Part shown: positions 62,300-64,000 of the stretch, one piece after another | Numbering within the stretch: the first letter of the stretch is position 1 | How the letters are laid out: each line of letters starts with the position of its first letter | Assembly (NCBI RefSeq): GCF_001042905.1 | Contig: NZ_JYLB01000001.1 | Coordinates: forward strand, 806,001-870,000 | Direction: 5' to 3' | Source: Pseudomonas lini | Lineage (GTDB): Bacteria; Pseudomonadota; Gammaproteobacteria; Pseudomonadales; Pseudomonadaceae | Length of the DNA: 64,000 nucleotides | Position numbers and translations under genes: made by a program | Notes under the pieces: model-generated | What the model was told of the DNA's origin: nothing | What the model saw: only the letters and a program-made list of their open reading frames with translations | The model's database searches: none

Positions 62300-63652
62300 T
62301 TACTGGGTCCTCGCGCCTTGGCCGAAAGCCTCATCCACCTTGGCCAGGTCCTGCTCGCTCAAAGTCCCGGCGTAGTAGTGCAACTTGGTCCAGGCCATCA
62401 AATAGTCATAACGCGCCTGGGCCAGATCCCGGCGGGTGGTGAACAGTTGTTGTTCGGCATTCAGCGCATCGAGGTTGACCCGTTCGCCGCCCAAAATGCT
62501 TTGCTTGGTTGAAACCACCAGCGCTTCGGCCGACACCAATGCCTTCTGATAAGCCCGCAATTTATTGACCCCCGACAAGCAGGCGCTGAACTGACGGCGC
62601 AACTGAATCAAGGTTTCCCGGGTCTTGCCGTCCAGGTCGTACTCGGCCTGTTCCATGGTTCGGCTGGCTTGCCGGGTCGAGGCCGAGACCCCGCCGCCGG
62701 CATACAGCGGCACATTGACTTCAATGCCGATGGTGTTGGTGTCGTATCGCTGGTTGTAGGTGTTGCCGCTTTCCGATTCGTTCTGGCGCACCGAGGCGTA
62801 GGCACTGACTTTTGGCAAGTGGCCGGCGCGGTTGCGTTCGACCTCGTAGCGCGCCACTTCCACCGCCTGGCGCTGGGAGGCCAGGTTCGGGTTATTGGCC
62901 ACCGCCATCTCGTGCCAGGTGTCGTAATTGGCCGGTTGCAGGGTGAAGGTCTGGAAGTTCTGATCCAGCGGCGTCAGGTCGCCTATGTCGATGGCCTGCA
63001 CGCCAATTAGTGCGCCCAGTTCACGCAGGGCCGCATCCTGTTCGTCCCGTGCCTCGATTTCCTCGGCGGTCGCCAGTTCGTAACGTGACTCGGCTTCGAG
63101 GATATCGGTGCGCGTGCCCTCCCCTTGGCGGAACATCTGCTCGTTTTGCTGAAACTGCTGTTCGAAGGCTTTTTTCTTGGCCCGCGCGATATCGATCTGG
63201 TCCTGAGCGAACAGCGCCTTGGTGTAATTCTCCAGTACGCGAACCAGCAATTCCTGGCTCTTGCCGCGAAAGTTTTCATCGGCGAACAGCGATTGCGCCA
63301 CGCCTTTGCGATACGCCGCATAAGCCTCGTAGTCGAGCAGCGGCTGTTGCAGCGTCAAGGTTGAGCCGTAACTGGTGTAGTTGCGGTCCTCGGTGAAGTC
63401 GGGTCTCCCCTCATTAATCTGAGTGACCTTGGAGGTGTTACGCCCCTTGTTGTAGTTGTAACCAATCCTGGGCAGCAGCCCGGCGCGGCCGATGGTACGG
63501 TTTTCAAGGCCCGCATCGCGTTCCTTGATGGCGCCGAGAAACACCGGATCATTGCGTAACGCTTGCTCATAAATGTCGAACGGCCCCATGGCCATCGCGC
63601 TGTTGCACGTCAGCAACGCCACGGTCGCTGCGAGCAAAGAAAACTTATTCAT
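62300..63652 (-). CDS. aprF: TolC-family outer membrane protein of type I secretion (AprF)
   Basis: 450 aa from ATG 63652 (ATG 63664 is equally possible, with GAGG upstream). Seen: signal peptide ending near NSAMA, then TolC-type duplicated coiled-coil/beta pattern starting GPFDIYEQALRNDPVFLGAI, with ESRYELATAEEI and LNAEQQLFTTRRDLAQARYD. Function: outer-membrane channel of the AprDEF exporter for alkaline protease and I.3 lipases, whose genes lie downstream here. 12 bp from aprE on the same strand. Confidence 0.9.
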   Translation of the reverse strand: MNKFSLLAATVALLTCNSAMAMGPFDIYEQALRNDPVFLGAIKERDAGLENRTIGRAGLLPRIGYNYNKGRNTSKVTQINEGRPDFTEDRNYTSYGSTLTLQQPLLDYEAYAAYRKGVAQSLFADENFRGKSQELLVRVLENYTKALFAQDQIDIARAKKKAFEQQFQQNEQMFRQGEGTRTDILEAESRYELATAEEIEARDEQDAALRELGALIGVQAIDIGDLTPLDQNFQTFTLQPANYDTWHEMAVANNPNLASQRQAVEVARYEVERNRAGHLPKVSAYASVRQNESESGNTYNQRYDTNTIGIEVNVPLYAGGGVSASTRQASRTMEQAEYDLDGKTRETLIQLRRQFSACLSGVNKLRAYQKALVSAEALVVSTKQSILGGERVNLDALNAEQQLFTTRRDLAQARYDYLMAWTKLHYYAGTLSEQDLAKVDEAFGQGARTQ

Positions 63653-63666
63653 ACAGCCGAACATCC

Positions 63667-64000
63667 TTATTCCTCGGTCAACGCGGAGCCTGCCCGGTCG
63701 AGCAGCGGTTTGAACAAATAGTTGAGGAGTGAACGTTCACCGGTACGCACGAACATTTCCGCAGGCATACCGGGCTTGATCACCAGACCGTTGAGTTTTT
63801 CCATGGCCTGGTCACTGACGCTGCTGCGCAGCACGTAATACGGCACGCCGGTTTTCTCATCGACCATCTGGTCGGCGGAGATCAGGCTGACTTCGCCGGG
63901 GACTCGCGGGGTACGGCTCTGGTTGAACGCGGTGAACAGAATGTCCACCGGCAGGTGCGTGCCGACCTTGTCGATCAGGTTGATCGGCAGGTGTCCTTCC
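63667..64000 (-). CDS. aprE: HlyD-family periplasmic adaptor AprE (C-terminal part; runs off right edge)
   Basis: The last about 110 codons are present. Seen: LPINLIDKVGTHLPVDILFT, then TPRVPGEVSLISADQMVDEK and the HlyD-type C terminus IKPGMPAEMFVRTGERSLLN. Function: membrane-fusion subunit linking the ABC exporter AprD to AprF. The start is beyond the window; aprD, inh and the protease gene would be expected further right. Confidence 0.9.
   Translation of the reverse strand, partial: EGHLPINLIDKVGTHLPVDILFTAFNQSRTPRVPGEVSLISADQMVDEKTGVPYYVLRSSVSDQAMEKLNGLVIKPGMPAEMFVRTGERSLLNYLFKPLLDRAGSALTEE

Overview
The window is Pseudomonas chromosome, most likely from the P. fluorescens complex. The evidence is gene content (a phbRBAC cluster, an apr-psp-pue type I secretion and lipase cluster, a fdn-sel formate dehydrogenase cassette, FAN1), high GC with Shine-Dalgarno-led genes, and many REP-type inverted repeats of the 'GGAGCGGGCTTGC...GCAAGCCCGCTCC' sort. 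No prophage, plasmid backbone, CRISPR array or complete IS was found. Assignments rest on reading translated sequence and motifs; no database search was run.

Layout. 1-8.1 kb is a short-chain PHB locus: a phasin (cut by the left edge), a DUF3141 alpha/beta-hydrolase, then divergent phbR and phbB-phbA-phbC with an intrinsic terminator between phbA and phbC. 8.2-12.5 kb holds an Lrp-type regulator divergent from a deacetylase, an ornithine cyclodeaminase-like enzyme and an amino acid permease, which looks like a catabolic unit. 12.6-14.1 kb is a divergent RidA-like/LysR pair. 14.2-17.5 kb is a stress/envelope block: a KGG-repeat protein, a stand-alone ClpP-like peptidase, a frameshifted small gene, and three overlapping membrane-associated genes. 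17.7-22.7 kb has a Cache-GGDEF cyclase, a LysR regulator divergent from DoxX and pirin, and small proteins. 23-26 kb is tctCBA.

26.3-36.3 kb is a one-direction selenium cassette. fdnG contains an in-frame UGA (Sec197) followed by a bacterial SECIS hairpin; then come fdnH, fdnI and fdhE, a 0.97-kb repeat-filled gap, and selA, selB and selC (tRNA-Sec). The window therefore encodes the Sec enzyme together with its Sec tRNA, Sec synthase and Sec elongation factor; selD would have to lie elsewhere. 36.7-43.7 kb is a mixed housekeeping/stress region: MalY/PatB C-S lyase, small lipoprotein, SDR, DUF421 operon, CinA-like protein, Yip1, Na+/H+ antiporter and hemerythrin.

43.8-49.7 kb holds a PAS-PAS hybrid kinase, then a FAN1 nuclease translationally coupled to an XPD/DinG-like helicase with an N-terminal PD-(D/E)XK module, a likely DNA-repair pair. 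52.2-64 kb (minus strand) is the distal part of the alkaline protease/lipase operon: aprE (partial), aprF, two subtilisin-type autotransporters, and two family I.3 lipases (617 and 565 aa).

The most unusual non-coding feature is a 133-bp element at 59022-59154 with 18-bp terminal inverted repeats and an exact 10-bp target duplication. It is a MITE inserted into one arm of a REP doublet between the two autotransporter genes. Its palindromic core recurs at 39195-39260, with flanks in the opposite orientation but the loop in the same orientation.
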